DNA from: Metallyticus violacea
Taxonomy: Eukaryota > Arthropoda > Insecta > Mantodea > Metallyticidae
Direction of reading: 5' to 3'
NCBI GenBank assembly: GCA_030762175.1
Contig: CM060831.1
Coordinates: forward strand, 6,710,501-6,774,500
DNA length: 64,000 nucleotides
Shown here one piece after another: positions 21,332-34,200 of the stretch. The notes beneath the pieces are model-generated. The model worked only from the letters and a program-made list of their open reading frames with translations. It was not told the DNA's origin and made no database searches. Positions within the stretch are counted from its first letter, which is position 1. Every line of letters begins with the position of its first letter. A program made the translations under genes and the position numbers.

Positions 21332-23944
21332 CACTTAATGTGATTTCCCAAGCTGTACAACAAAATATCTTTGGCACTTCTTTATCAACGCAGCTTTCAA
21401 GCACGTGTGAACAATGAACGCAAACTGTTTCACTGTGCGTCACTATAGGCAGTACTGAACCTACTGTATTTTCTTACTATAAAGGCAGCATGACTTGATC
21501 CAACAGTAGACTCGAGGACAGGTAACACGTAAACGACAATTACCCTCATGCTCAACAAAAAAAAAGGGGGGGGGGCTGAAGGATAGGGCCGCCACAAAAA
21601 AAAATGCTACTAATGAACTACACCAAAATAATTTCAGAGGGTGTGGAGGTGTCTTAGACAGGAATTTGACATAGAAAACGTGTGGCCTGTTTGTTCAAAT
21701 TCCGAAGCTACGGCTATAAGTTACTAAAGCGCCAGTACGCCAATGACTGATCAAGTTGCCCCTCTAAAGCATAACACGCGATAACGAAAGGAGGATTCAG
21801 AATGTATCAATCTGGCGTCATGTTTATGACATTAACTTTCGAGTAAAAGATGGCCATTGTTTTCGAGTTCGAGTCTTGTTCATTACATTTTCTTTTTTTG
21901 TTTACTGATTAGATCCTAATAATACCTGTTTTTGCCTAGGTTGATGCTTCAATTTATACACTTAAATCTTAACATATCAATTCATATAATTACAACCCTT
22001 ATAGTTGTTCCTGTATTTACCAACCAGATTCGTGTCCTGAGTATGTGTAAGATAAAACAAGTGTTAGGCATCATGTTGGTAGTAAGCTTATTAGCCATTG
22101 TATCTTGGTAAACATTCATTATTCAGAAAGACAATAAAACTGAAACCATTAAATAAATTCCATTCATAATTCTTTAGTATGCGTATCGCAGCACTTTGTA
22201 TTAAATATATATAAAAAAAAAATTAACGGCATGACAAGAGTTGAATCTGCGGGCTGTGAAACATCAGCTTTAGTGTTGTGCATTACGCCACACAAGCAGT
22301 TAAAGTACTCCCTCTATAGTAGGCTATGTTTACATTTATTTACTCGATCTTGGCTACGTAATACAGCAAGGCAGTTAACAGACGTTCATTGTCACATTAT
22401 CAAATGATTAGTTCGAGATTTGAGGGATTTTATGACACTAAATCTTGAAAACGCTGATAATGAGCTACAGAAAATCGATATTTCTATGCTCATAAAGCAA
22501 TTTTAAAGACATTCTAAACCAATTTTTCACCCGACTTCGCTTTAACGGACTAATCAGTATTTGATGCAAAATGTTTAACACCATATAACTGCGTTATGTT
22601 TAGTTGTGGACCATACAGTGCCTATCTGAAATTGCTTTTATACGGCAGTTCTACACACTCTGAAAGTATTTCGGTGTAGTTCATTAACATCCTATATACA
22701 TCTGTAACTGCTTCTTATACACAAAGATATGTCTGTGCCAAATTTAACTAAATTTTGTCCATTGCTTGAAAGTTATAAGCGAAAGTTAAGGGCCGAGAGC
22801 ATGTGAAACATCCTTACCACTTCTCATCCAGATTACTTCTGTACAGCATGAAGTTTGCGAACAAGTGGAACTTGTATCTCTTCTGGAATGGCTTTAAAAC
22901 ACTTGTAATAAAAGAACAAAACAGTACAACCCTTGCATCCCCATTATATTTGAACATTTACTGCCCCATATAAATATAATTTACAGTGTAGTACAACGAT
23001 TTTAAATGTCCCGTGAATAAAATTTATTTAAATGCTGCGTTTGAAGTTCGCCGTATGGATTCTAAATATTTTCACAGCGTTATATGGTTGTTTTTTAAGA
23101 CTTTAAAAATATCAGCCGTAAAACAAAGCTATGATATCAAAATGTGACAAAAATTGTTCATACGTTAAAAAAGCATCGTTCATATAGTTGTTGTTTATAT
23201 TAAACGCTGTTCCTGTGATAGCTAACTGTAAAACATGTTCACAATGATCAACAAACGTCATATATACCGCACGCGAAAAAAAGTAATAACTAATGAAAAC
23301 ACATAGCCTGTCACTTCAGGGATGTCCAAGTTCTAGAATACGGGGCTGTACAAGGTGAAAAGAGTGCTACCCATATATGTGGTATCGTGATTAAGAGGTG
23401 CACAGAATAGATGGATGAAGTGAAAAGAGTATTCCACTAATGAGGTTGTCTCAGCCTAGCTCTTAAGGCCATATTGAGGTATGATCAGATATGTTTAACA
23501 ATAGCGGTGTTTTACGAATACCGTCCAATGTATAAACCCATTTATTTGTGATATTAGAACACCATGAAGACGCTAAATCATGAAGGTCTCATCCGAAAAA
23601 ATATATTTAATACGGGTATATTTCTCAGTTGTATATTCTTACTATACTCACGCGCCTACGTTCATGCAGAACCACAAGTTGAAGAATATGTGCCACAGTT
23701 ATTTTATATGGTTTTAACTTCAACAATTTAGTAGTTCTTTGCAAGCAGCCACAAGAAAACTAGTTTCCTATGAAATATATCTAATCGATTATTTTTAGCG
23801 AATTCCGAAGGAGTGTAAGCTATTGCGGTTATGCCCATGAAGCAATTTTTGAAAAATACATTCAAATTTCGATCGATTCTACTTACTAGACACCGAAAAT
23901 GACAATGAAAAAAATATATCTGTGTACATATGTATGTATGTATC

Positions 23945-23946
<2 letters not shown>
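21332..23946. other. Long unrecognised AT-rich interval
   Basis: No open frame of note on either strand and no copy of the SINE or mariner families. The features I can point to are a 9-A/10-G junction at 21557-21575 and a tRNA-like remnant (22232-22302, minus: A-box-like GTGGCGTAATGCAC and B-box-like AGATTCAACTC). This is the least annotated part of the window. Confidence 0.5.
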
Positions 23947-23984
<38 letters not shown>

Positions 23985-23988
23985 CACA
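23947..23988. repeat. (CA)n microsatellite
   Basis: About 20 CA units with one G interruption, preceded by ATGTATGTATGT. Confidence 0.95.
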
Positions 23989-24089
23989 TCCGTTAACGCT
24001 CTAGCGTTCACAGCTTTTGTTTCTTCTTAATGAAAATCTGCATTTAACCATTAATTAATAAAAGGTTCGTCGAGTTTGTTAACCAACAA

Positions 24090-24612
24090 AATTGCACCAG
24101 TGAGGGTGGAGGTTAACCCAAAGCGAAAAATTTGTTAAAAAAATAGTAAAAGTTAAAAATCATTCTACCCGGCCCTAATTTTTGCTTTTTCGTAACGAAA
24201 CTCGGTGTATTTATAAATAAATCCATAAAACCAGCTTCCTAAAATCAGCGCAATCGGGTCATTAGAAGTAGGGACATACCTGAAAAGCGAGTGGAGGTTA
24301 AAGCAAAATTTAAAAATCGCTCTAGCGGTCCCAAATATAATTTTTTTAAAGGAAACTCGATGTATGCAATTGAAATAAACAATTAGTTTCTGAAAATAAG
24401 AGAAATTGGGTCATTAGGAGTAGGCGTTTACCTGTAAACAAACCTTTCAAAATCGCTCTAGCAGCACCAATATTTGTTTACGCACAGCAAAATTCGGCAC
24501 ATATCATTTAAATAGAATAAGAAAAATAGTTTCTGAATATTAGGAAAATCGAACCATTGGGAGTATGGGTGTACCTGAAAGCCAAATTTTAAAAAGAGCT
24601 CTAGCATTTAAT
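24090..24612 (+). repeat. Tandem array of ~140-bp units (family T), copy 1
   Basis: Three diverged units follow one another. Each has, in order: AAAATCGCTCTAGC (24313, 24449; degenerate at ~24158, and again at the array end ~24597), a CGAAACTCGGTGTAT-like block, ATAAG.AAAATAGTTTCTGAA, AAATCGGGTCATTAGGAGTA and a TACCTGAAA block. Spacing is roughly 135-160 bp. Reverse-oriented units of the same family occur at 42460-42900. No coding capacity. A decayed satellite, or internal repeats of a larger element, are both possible. Confidence 0.75.
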
Positions 24613-25160
24613 TTTCTCTCTTATGTTTCAAAACAAAAGGACGAATTAACTCAGCATATAAACTGTACTTATAACATTGCTTATGTTATATATTTAACAA
24701 AAGCAGCGTCATGAAAATAGCAACTATGAAATATTAATCTAACTCGTTTTTGAGAATTATATTTGTATGTAAGAGCGCTCTGTAATATCCTTCAGAAAAC
24801 TGCGTTACATGTTTTTACTACAATAAGATTTAAATTAAATTTCAAAGCCAACGAAAATCGATGTAACTTCGACTGTTAAATGTTGATTGTGTACACTTGC
24901 TTAGTACATTGTAATTGTTATCAAATAATAACGTGTTTTTGTTTCATTGATATCTTCTTAAAGACACAATGTAACTTGAAACTTTCTGTTATTTCTCTCT
25001 ATTTTAGTGGATGTAAAAATGGTACCAAGGGTTCAGTCCATAAACACATTTGCATTTAAAAAATGTAAAAATAACCGCACAGTATAGCTTTGTCAAACAG
25101 AGGTCATATATTTAATTCAATTAATAGTATACCTACTATTAATTCTTGAGGTTTAATATC
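24613..25160. other. Unrecognised AT-rich interval
   Basis: Nothing recognised on either strand. Confidence 0.5.
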
Positions 25161-25166
25161 AACAAC

Positions 25167-25226
<60 letters not shown>
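25161..25226. repeat. (AAT)n microsatellite
   Basis: About 20 uninterrupted AAT units after AACAACAATA. Confidence 0.95.
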
Positions 25227-25298
25227 TCTAAAAATATGGTTTATTTTATAATACTTATACATTGCAAGAATTCTAATTGTGTTTCCCAGTCTGTGAAT

Positions 25299-25573
25299 AG
25301 TGTTTAACGCCCGTTTTTACTACTAAAGCACCGCAGGCGGTGGACACTGGTACTACACGGGATGAAATGATTTATTAGGAGATGATTTTTTTTTTAAAGG
25401 AAGGAAACGATCCAGGCCTAAATTTAGGGTATCTCCCCGGCATTTGCCGTTTATGAGCACTGAGGAAAACCTGGAAAAAACCTCACTCAGGGAGGACGGT
25501 CCTGGCGGGATTAGAACCCTAGACCTCCTGCTCACGAGTCCGTGCTTTAATGACCTCGGCCAACCGTGGCGGT
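25299..25573 (-). mobile_element. SINE-A
   Basis: Full-length minus-strand copy. The 3' motif (complement of GGGCGTTAAACACTA) lies at 25299-25312. The B box is degenerate (ATTAGAACCC on the plus strand), and the head ends at ACCGCCACGG near 25573. No clear target duplication. Confidence 0.88.
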
Positions 25574-26874
25574 TTGTTCCCCTAATAACACACAGTAATG
25601 TCATAATAACTTATTTCATTTCATTAATTGTTAAGGCCACCATTTGGATATATGTTCATTTTTAAAGTTATTCAACTTGGTGAGGAATTCGCTTAGATTA
25701 CGCAGCTCCTGCGCGACGAACTTTTTTCACCCCTCTCCTGCACTGGAAATTTTGTTTTTCACTCACAGCAAGTACTATTTCATGAATAAATAAAAGTAAA
25801 AAATAACTAAACCTGGAATCAAACCACAATTTCTCCTTACATTTCAACGTTCTCTTTTCATTAAAAAGAAATACACTGGAACGCTTAACTTTTTTTTTCC
25901 CCCCTTCTTCTTTTTGGACGAGGGATTGTCAAGTAATTTTCACTTTAAAGAAAAAGCATGCAAGCATGCTCGTTCGATATTTTAATACCATAAACGCTTT
26001 CCATTGTGAAATCTTTTGTCTATTTTTCCTAATTCTCCCCATATCTGTTTCCATTAATATTTCATAAAGACATACAATGCTTTTAAAGTTATTATTATTG
26101 ATTTATGATCAACTCACCTTGTGGAACACTGCGGCGCCTTTAATCTCCCGCATTTCCAATATGTTTCTATGGCAATCGCCACTCCATTTGCTAAGTGTGC
26201 ACGGCTTTTTATATCTGCAGTATTTTCATGTTTTGCGTTCAATTAGGTCGGCTCGGGACGCTTTCAACATTGCTGCATCATACAGAGAGTGTTTTTTATA
26301 ACTATAAACACAAACAGCGAGGCTTCTGGCGGTTTTGTCTTGCAAGGTTTCTATTCCCAAAACCCTTTTTAGCAGGGAGCTTTATTTTATCTTTTGAACC
26401 GAAAGAGTACGGCATTAAAGAGAACACATCCCGCTTTCACGGTATTCAGTTTTTGGTATAAGGTGTTACCATGGTAACCTGTTTTGTTTATGTTCATTGA
26501 GCATATTTAGAAAGCTTAAAAATGAACATGTAATAAAATACTTCGAGCCGTAATTATAAAAGATTAATTATTTTCGTCATACTGTGTACTACTACTACTA
26601 CTACTGTACTACTGTACAGTACTACTACTGTGCTAGTAGTAAGAGACGCTAAACATTACGGGTTAAAGCGAAAGAGCCACATACACATAGTTAAAGAAAT
26701 ATTCTCAAATAAAAATGTTTCATTTCCTAAAACAGAATCACTGCCAAGCCTATGAGAAATGATAAATCCCACTGATAGGATCATTTTCTTAAGTTAAAAA
26801 GCGTATATGATTTGATATTAGCTCTGCAACACCTAACGCCTAATATGTGTCTCCCAGACTCACTGTATTTATAC
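25574..26874. other. Unrecognised interval with ACT microsatellite
   Basis: Overlapping frames 26077-26301 and 26195-26461 (plus) are hydrophobic but lack recognisable domains. 26585-26645 is an (ACT)n stretch that includes the palindrome TACTGTACAGTA and a mirror-related TAGTAGTA. Nothing else recognised. Confidence 0.4.
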
Positions 26875-27119
26875 TGCCATAGGTTGCAAGGCGCGGACTC
26901 GTGAGCAGGAGGTCTGGGATTCAAATCTAACCAGGACCGTCCTCCCTGACTGAGTTTTTTTTCAGGTTTTCCTCAGTCCTCATAAATGGCATATACCGGG
27001 AAGGTACCCTAAACCTAGGCCTGGAACGTTTCCTACCTTAAAAAAATCCTTTCCCAATATATAATTTCATTTCATGTATCATCATTTGCCCAGTAGTAAA
27101 AAACCAGCGTTAAACACCC
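26875..27119 (+). mobile_element. SINE-A, degenerate head
   Basis: The A-box region is shortened (GCCATAGGTTGCAAGGCGCGG). The B box reads GATTCAAATC. The body is well kept, and the 3' end is AGCGTTAAACACC, with a deletion in the ATCAGTGTCC segment. Confidence 0.85.
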
Positions 27120-27239
27120 TATCACTAAATGTTCACTACAGATCATTTTTATAATGATAAAAATAGCATCGCTTCTTCTTTAAGAGCACCTGACGTTTTG
27201 GGACATAGGATGTGAAACCTTACTTACTTGAACTATTGG

Positions 27240-27840
27240 CATTTTTCATTTACTGAACTGTTCACTAATTTTGGCCTTAATTCTATGTGAGGAAATATCA
27301 AATTTTCAGGCAATTCAGCAAGGAATATGTGACATCTACGTTTCCCCTTAGTTATATTCCAGGTTGGGAATATAACTTCCAACCAAAAATAATGCTGCAA
27401 TTGCACATGTCAGTTGAATTTATAAATAATGGCAGGAGCCATCTTATGTTCTTCCTTTTGCAGGAGTAGGCATGACTCGTTTGGTCCAAGGAATTCACTT
27501 TAGTTTTATTGTAATACTCAATAATCTCATACTTCTTTGCAATTTCAACTGATGTGTGCTGCATTGTAGAGAGTAGCACCATAACCTTATCTCTCATGCG
27601 TACATGGAACACTAGAGTATGGTCCCAAGTGAAACCAAAGTCTAAACGTTTTCCTTCTTTGTCTCTTTTTGGTAAGAAATCTTTGTGAATAAATTTTTGA
27701 GATTTTATGATGTTTGCCTTTGTATCTTAGATTTATTTGGAGGGTTTTTATTCCATACAAAATCATTTTTTCGCAAGGACAGCCTTTTGTACTTGGCAAT
27801 GTTGCAATATATCTACCCTGAAATTGCATTACTAAATCGA
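27240..27840 (-). pseudogene. piggyBac-type transposase fragment
   Basis: Minus-strand frame 27352-27612 reads DKVMVLLSTMQHTSVE, then IEYYNKTKVNSLDQ and YSCKRKNIRW. In piggyBac transposases this is the VVLLSTMH.. block, the EYN.TKGGVD.LDQM block holding the last catalytic Asp, and the Y..KR.TRRWP block. Here GGVD has become a VNS-type sequence, so the catalytic Asp is lost. 27587-27829 gives the preceding part in another frame, with KIYSQRFLTK and a TFRLWF block. Both are shifted and truncated. No TTAA ends found. Confidence 0.75.
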
Positions 27841-28225
27841 ATTTACTAAATAATAACTTTCACCTGAATTACTTTCCTGCAGTAACTCAACAATTTGTGT
27901 TTCAGTTAGCTTTCTCTTATATATATTGAGGAAACAACAGGAACAGTATACACTAGCATCTCAGCAAGATTTTAGCAAACAACAGAACCCAACAGCAATA
28001 GTGCAGCCTAGGAACACTACACAAATTCAAATGAGTCTATCACACTCACCTAGGTGTCAGTGTAACAAACATATGTTTAAGTCTTATAAGCAACGTATGA
28101 AATGGTGCAGTCGTCATCATCTGATAGGAAAACTTATTTTAGAAAAAAGGATAGGCAGAAAGATCAAAAGTTATAAGTTTTAATGTAAACATCAAAAGTG
28201 TATTGCACTGATTCTAGGAGATTAT
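27841..28225. other. Unrecognised interval
   Basis: The plus frame 27926-28183 is Gln/Asn-rich with no known motif. It may be upstream piggyBac DNA, but I cannot show that. Confidence 0.35.
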
Positions 28226-29310
28226 GTTAGGTGTTCCAGGTTAAAGAGAAAAAAAAAATTCAGTTTTGCAACGTACTTCATTTTTCAACACAGTCCTCTC
28301 AACGTTCAACGGACCTATTGCAACGTTCTCCAGTTCGTGGAACGAGTTTCAGTCCTCAAAATACTCGTTTACCACCAGTATGACCTCTTTAGTTTAATTA
28401 AATTAGTGTCCAGCAAGGAAAGTTTTGTGTTTCGGGAATAGATAGTAATCCCAGAGAGCGAGATTAGGTGAATAAGGTGGGTGCGGAAGCATAATACGGT
28501 CAATTTGTCTAAGGGACGGGACACATTGTCATGGTAAAACAAAATCTTTTTTTTTTTTTGTCACTACCCAACATTTTTCGCGATCGCTGTTTTCCGTTGC
28601 TCCAAAAATGATGCATAGCATTCTTCAGTAATGTTTTTCTATGTAATTAATTAAGCGAATTTCTTATGCATATTAACTGAAGTCATCACCTTTCAGCAGA
28701 TTGAACGTATTTCGTCTTTTTCGGAGACAGTACGCCTTATGTGTCCATTGTTCAGACTGTTGTTTCCTTTCAGGTATACAATAAAGAATCGATGCTCCAT
28801 TTATATCACAAAGCATCTTAAACAATCAGTTGTATGCTTCTTAAGTATTTCCAAAAAGTCGGTTGTTATTCTCAAGCGATTTCGCTTTTGGTGTGGTGTG
28901 AGCACACGCCATGCCCATGATGCGCAAAGTTTTAGTATTATGCAAAATAAAATGAACCAATTCAGTCGAGATGCCCGTGGGCTCTCGCATTTTCACTCTT
29001 AAGTCAGTCAAAACAATACCACGGATTTTAACGGCGATTTCTGGCCTTACAGCTGATTTTGGAGCTCCAGGAGGTGGTGCATCTTCAATGCTTCTTCTTC
29101 CACACTTCAATTATTTACCCAAAGGTAGAACGGTTTCATAGGAAGATCATGACATGCCTCTCTTGTGAATTTCTTTGGCTGTTTTCTCTTCCAGAAGAAA
29201 GAACAGTGTTCAACCTTACTATCACTCGAAACGCTTGTGTTTAAACAACGAATTAGCCTCAGAATGACTTGCGACTATAAAATATTGATACATAGAAATC
29301 AAGCTATATG
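28226..29310 (-). pseudogene. Mariner relic, near full length
   Basis: Minus strand: 28841-29110 gives CGRRSIEDAPPPGAPKSAV, then IVLTDLRVKMREPTGIS and LVHFILHN, the mariner helix-turn-helix region. ~28640-28820 gives TPERKQQSEQWTHK and a PKKTKYVQSA linker. ~28400-28490 gives LPHPPYSPNLALWDYYLFP, in which the third catalytic Asp (WD) survives. ~28240-28330 is the degenerate C-terminus. Several frameshifts and a T run at 28546-28558 break it. Terminal repeats were not identified. Confidence 0.75.
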
Positions 29311-30570
29311 ATCACATGTTGCTTTTGCCCTCTATTAGGGACCTCACCCATTTCCATAATGGTGCGCCTGAACACGAGTTGCATTAGCGCTGGGTCGGGT
29401 GTGCTAGAACAGGGAACAGTAGTATGATGCAATGGCAAGCAAGACACAGTGTGTTCTTCCTAAGGGACCACCTCGTACATATGGTAGAAGTCAGATTACC
29501 TTGTGGACATCTGCTGAGTTATCCACATTGTGTCATTATAATATGCCACAAACTTCCTGAGGTGATTATAACTTCAAAGTTTTCTGAAACTGAAGTATGA
29601 AAGAGCTAACAGACCATATGTAAACTCTGTAAACTAAAACGAATCTGTACCTATGTTCAAATTGAAAGATTAGTTGGTGGGATTTATTGCAAAAACCTTT
29701 AAACTGCGGTGACGAGCAGTAGCTTCATTTTGTTGGAAAAAAACACAATGTGCCAATGAGAGCCAACGCAGTTAAAGAGAGAGAGAGAGAGAGAGAAAAC
29801 ATTTTGAAGCATGGCCGCATTACCATCCGAAGACTATGTTCATTTCATCACGACCATTCTCAACCATGGTTCAACAACTGCATACTTGGCCACTCTTCTC
29901 CAAACTGTCAGTTTTGGAATGTGTAGTGGTTGCTCATGCAATATTGCAGGGTTCATCGGCGGCCAGTAGCCCATACGAGGGTTATTTCAAAATTCCCGTA
30001 AAGTTCCATGAAATGGCGTGAAAATTCATTAAGTGGCATCATTGTTCATAAGCATACTTGCTGTAACTTGTAACAAAAAAACTCAGCCAGATGTGAAGTG
30101 TAGTTAACGTTTGACAGCCATCTGAACCCATCACCATCACATTTGCCATAAAAAGGAGGGTGTATAAGCAGCACCTCAAACCAAAACAGAGTATTACATA
30201 AATATGATGCACAATCATGTCTCATGAGCCTCAAATGAGATGCAAGAAGTTTATGAGAAAATTAAATGGTGCTGAAGAATAATTTATTTGTTGAGAAATG
30301 AATTTTAAAGCCTGGTACACTCACCTAAGATAAAGTGCAATCTTTTGGTCTTTTTAGATGAACAAAAATGATAAAACAGACAGCCTAGATAATAAGACAT
30401 GAAAAATTGCATAATGATATTCTAAATGCCATTCAAAGTTTCATATGGCCATAGCTTTAACAAACTTTTAGACCCTGAAAAAATAAAAAGTCCAGTTTGT
30501 TCATAAAGAAATGAAAGAGTAAACATAAAAATTAAACTGAACACCATCGTGTTATTCAATAACAAATCGG
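29311..30570. other. Unrecognised interval with (GA)n and a mariner-end-like motif
   Basis: (GA)n at 29775-29796. TACGAGGGTTATTTCAAAAT at 29973 resembles the outer end of some mariners and could be the lost left end of the relic at 30575, but the opposite end does not match it. Short frames have no motifs. Confidence 0.4.
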
Positions 30571-30574
30571 AATG

Positions 30575-31565
30575 ACTATCATATCATCAAAATTTTTACA
30601 CGAAGTTTGGATATGAGAAAAATTTCCCTTCGATGGGTGCCGATTTTGTTAACAATGGACCAAAAACGCATTCGAATGAACATTTCGCGAGAATGTTTAG
30701 ACTTATTTAAACACAATTCCAGTGAGTTTTCCGGAGGATTCATCACAGCAGATAAAACATGATTCATCACTACACGCCAGAGACGACAAACAGTGAGTGC
30801 AACAGGGGAAAGTGTACCAAAGAAAGCAAAAAAAAAAAAAAAAAAAACAACAAAAAAACCCCGGTTACATCTGCAGGGAAAGGCATTACTACGGTTTTCT
30901 GATATACTCAAGGTGTGGCCTCATAGATTACATCCAAAAGGCAGTACCGCCACGGGTGGCCGAGGTCGTTAAGGCGCGGACACTTGAGCGGGAGGTATGG
31001 GGTTCGAATCCCGCCAGAACTTTCCTGACTGAGGTTTTTTCCAGATTTTCCTAAGTCCTCATAAATGGTAAATGCCGGGGAGCTACCCTAAACATAGGCC
31101 TGGACGTTTCCTTCCTTAAAAAAATCCTTTCCAAAATATCATTTCAACTCATGTATCATCAGTGTCCGCCACCTGTGGTGCCTCAGTAGTAAAACTAGGT
31201 GTTAAACACCATTCAAAATAAGGAAGAGGGGCAGTACTGGACCATGAAGGATGCTATTCAGACCAAACATTCGCACCTTGCGATAGAGAAAATTCTCTTT
31301 CATTAGGGTAATGCGTCTTCACACAGGTCTGGGATTGTTGCTGCTAAACTGCATGACCTTCTCTTCCAAGTGCTTCCACATCCGCCATATTCGCAGGATT
31401 TCTCTCTCCGATATATTTTTGTTGTAAACCTGAAGAAATGACTGGATGCATGAAGATTCGCCTCAAATGATAAGTTTGAAGCTGAGAAAGACTCTTGTTT
31501 TCCACAGTTGGACAAATCTAATTTTACTGAGGTTTTAAACACTCAGAAAGTCGTTTGACTAAACG
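30575..31565 (+). pseudogene. Mariner relic split by a SINE
   Basis: Left part: SLRWVPILLTMDQKRIRMN, then ECLDLFKHNSSEF, TADKT (first catalytic site, DE changed to DK), and ATGESVPKKAK ending in a ~19-A run at 30828-30846. The sequence resumes with LIDYIQKA up to the SINE at 30948. It continues after 31230 with HLAIEKILFH-type text, then VAAKLHDLLFQVLPHPPYS and a LKKWLD block. All are on the plus strand with frameshifts. The SINE insertion post-dates the mariner. Confidence 0.75.
30948..31229 (+). mobile_element. SINE-A inserted in a mariner
   Basis: Canonical A box (GGTGGCCGAGGTCGTTAAG) and B box (GGTTCGAATCC), full body, 3' end GGTGTTAAACACC. GGCAGTAC flanks it at 30940-30947 and 31230-31237. 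The mariner reading frame text continues across the site once the SINE is set aside. Confidence 0.9.
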
Positions 31566-32194
31566 TGTTGATTTACAAGATGATTATGCTGGGGAAAAAA
31601 TCCTTTCTTCTAAATCTGGTGTTTTCTTGGTCAGGCAGAAAACATTTAGAACCCGCTTCCTACCACACAATAGAACTGTTTAAAACCAACTGCACTGCAT
31701 TTACGCTTCTGAGTCAACCTACGAAAAATAGAGTTCATCCTACATTAACTAAAAGCACTCTTTAGAAACAGATCTATTTGAATCTACAGGTACTCATCAT
31801 AATAGATATCTGTTTCCTGAACTCGTCCCGAAAGGGGATACAAACAACACTCCACTACAACACAAGAGCAGAAAATCCTCTAAATGCTCTCCGATAAATT
31901 ACGAACGCCCTCGGTAATCGGATTTATATCACATATATTTTCATCTACAACAAGCCATGAAGTCGGATACCCTTCAATGCTATATGTATATTTTTGTTTT
32001 GTTTTCTCCCTACACATGCCCTTATTTACCTTTCGACGGTTTAAAAACTTTGTTACACAGGGCGAATGAAAAGTTTAATTTTTAACAAGCTGTGCTAACA
32101 TGAATTTTTTTTTTATGATTATGGTACTGCGACGTTAAGATCTGTTGTATCAGATAAAGAATGATAAATGATAATTCGGCTAAAATGTCTAAAA
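31566..32194. other. Unrecognised interval
   Basis: TTTTCTTGGTCAGGCAGAAA at 31623 resembles TTTTCTTGTCCGGCAGAGAA at 34231. Both look like sub-terminal mariner sequence next to relics. Otherwise nothing recognised. Confidence 0.4.
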
Positions 32195-32480
32195 CCGCAA
32201 ACTGTCGAAAAGGAGGGGGAAGAATCCTTTAACGTGGGATTTACCTCTTTTTGTATTTTTGTTGGGGTCAAACCCCCCAAAACGAAGTACTTTATTACAG
32301 CTCTTAATTCAGTTTTATGAATAGAAAATGTTAACACTAGTTTGTTTACACGATCGTCAAAAACCTACGAAACTGAAACGTTACAGCACGATACTTAGCA
32401 ATTGTCGTAGTAACTTGGCTCTCTTCACCGCATCTCTTGAGTCTGGCCAAGAACTTTTAGAAAATTCCTTGTATATAGCA
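32195..32480 (-). pseudogene. Mariner N-terminal fragment with probable end
   Basis: Minus-strand start at 32337: KTELRAVIKYFVLGGLTPTK, then a DSSPSFSTV block, the first ~45 residues of a mariner transposase. The frame then decays. Upstream, 32445-32480 carries AAAAGTTCTTGGCCAGAC (minus strand), similar to the end-like sequence at 34231-34262, so one terminus is probably included. Confidence 0.6.
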
Positions 32481-33399
32481 TAACTTTGATTTTCCAATAA
32501 TTTCAACTGCCCATGTCTTAGCCTACATAGCACAAAAACCTACGTCTCATCAATGCGTGCTGAGTATAATGTGCATATAAACAGACGTCTGATAATGTTA
32601 TTTTGTTTATTTATTTCAGAGTTATTCAGGATTGCTCCGAACCTCTTCAGAGTGGTCAGCACAAGCTGTTTTCATTATGTAATCTGTTTCTATGGCTTCT
32701 GTTTTCCTTTGCTTGATAGAGTTTTGATTTTTGCTGATTGAAGAAGTTTCAAGAAAATGTATTTGGTGAGTGAAATGACAGAAATGAACTACATCTACGG
32801 TCTTGCAAAACTTTAGAAATGATTTTTTCTTGGGGATGAACCAACGCTTCCGAGAGACACAGCATTTGAGAGGAGGCTCTCGAATGAGAAGAGTTCTACG
32901 TAAAGTCGACGAAAACCCATCGGATAATGCATTAATGCCAGGGGTCGAGGACGTCAATTAAGGCTGTAAGACTGAACCACCCAAAATTAGTATTCTGGAT
33001 TGAATATGTTAATTTTATCGACGAAATGAAACGCCTTCTAATTCAAACAGTACGTGGACAGCCGATTACCAATAATATCGTCTTACGCAATCGCTGTACT
33101 GATTCTCTACGCCATTGTAAGAGAGGGGTGGAAAGCAGGGGTTAGAACATGAAAAAGAACTAGGATACAGACCACATCCATTTAAAATATCTGTAGTATT
33201 TCGTTAATTTTAGTTGTATTAAGACAATATAGAACTAAGTTACATTATTTTTACAATTGTGTGAAATTTTATTCTTAAACTCACTTAATTGTATTTTAAT
33301 TTATGCGGTACCGCGGTCCCTGTTTTAGGTTGGTAGCTTTTCATACCTCCTTTTACTCTATTTGTACATAATTGTCAATTGTAGCAGAATGGCTGCGTA
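32481..33399. other. Unrecognised interval
   Basis: Frames 32553-32741 (plus) and 32622-32957 (minus) overlap antisense and have no recognisable motif. Confidence 0.4.
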
Positions 33400-34200
33400 T
33401 CTTTCAAGAATACTTGCAGCATTCGAAGTTTTGCTAGTAACAACTTTAAGTCAAAGTTAAGGACTGAATTCGAAAAATGATCTCCATCTTTTGAAAAAAG
33501 CATCTCTCTCCACATACACTTGTCAAAAGCACTATGGTATTCGGACTGAGATATTGTAAACAGAGGTGAAGTTATAGCTTGAGCAAGGTCCTGCACTCGT
33601 TTAAAAGATTTTCCAGTAATGTGCAAGATTTCACATGAGGAAACAATCAGAAGTCTCACGGTGCAAGGTCAGGGCTGTAGGGTGGATGTTCAAGCTACTG
33701 AACTTTCGTAGTTTCCTCAACTTTGCAGCTGTTTTATGAGAAGAAGCATTGTCTTGCAAAACCAACAGTCTTGAATGTTCTATTCTTGGACGCCGCGGTC
33801 TCAGCTCTTCAAAAAAGGATTCAAAACATATGTGCTGTAGTATTCTCCATTTATTGTCATTCCTTCTGGCATAGTCAACCGCTAATGGTTTTTCATAGTG
33901 AAGGAAACAGTGAACACTCACTTCCGAGAACAACTGGTCTTGGGTCATTGCCATTTACCGACACGCAGTTCTGAGCTATATTTGGGATGTTACAGTAATA
34001 AAAGCAACTTTCATCACCAGTGCATACATCTGTCAAGTGTTTTAGACCATTTGTTAAAAACATGCTCACCAGTTTCCTTGCACATTCCTTTCTTCTCTTC
34101 TGCTCTTCATTGGTTAGGAAATGTGGAACCCGTTTTGACTGAAGCTCGGACAGACGCTTATTTTTGGACAAATTTTATTTTACTGAGAGTATTAAAAAGT
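33400..34200 (-). pseudogene. Mariner relic, catalytic part
   Basis: Minus strand, three frames. 33893-34171: VPHFLTNEEQKRRKECARKL and DVCTGDESCFYY (first catalytic Asp kept). 33631-33954: LAVDYARRNDNKWRI, then LLVLQDNASSHKTAAKL (second Asp kept). 33375-33659: KSFKRVQDLAQAITS and ISQSEYHSAFDK with a degenerate C-terminus. Frame changes occur near 33930 and 33650. The N-terminal DNA-binding region is missing. A different mariner lineage from Mariner-A and Mariner-B. Confidence 0.8.

Noticed and set aside
23947..25226. Direct repeats of the (CA)n and (AAT)n type as a CRISPR array
   Set aside because: Simple microsatellites with no spacers, and the window is eukaryotic.
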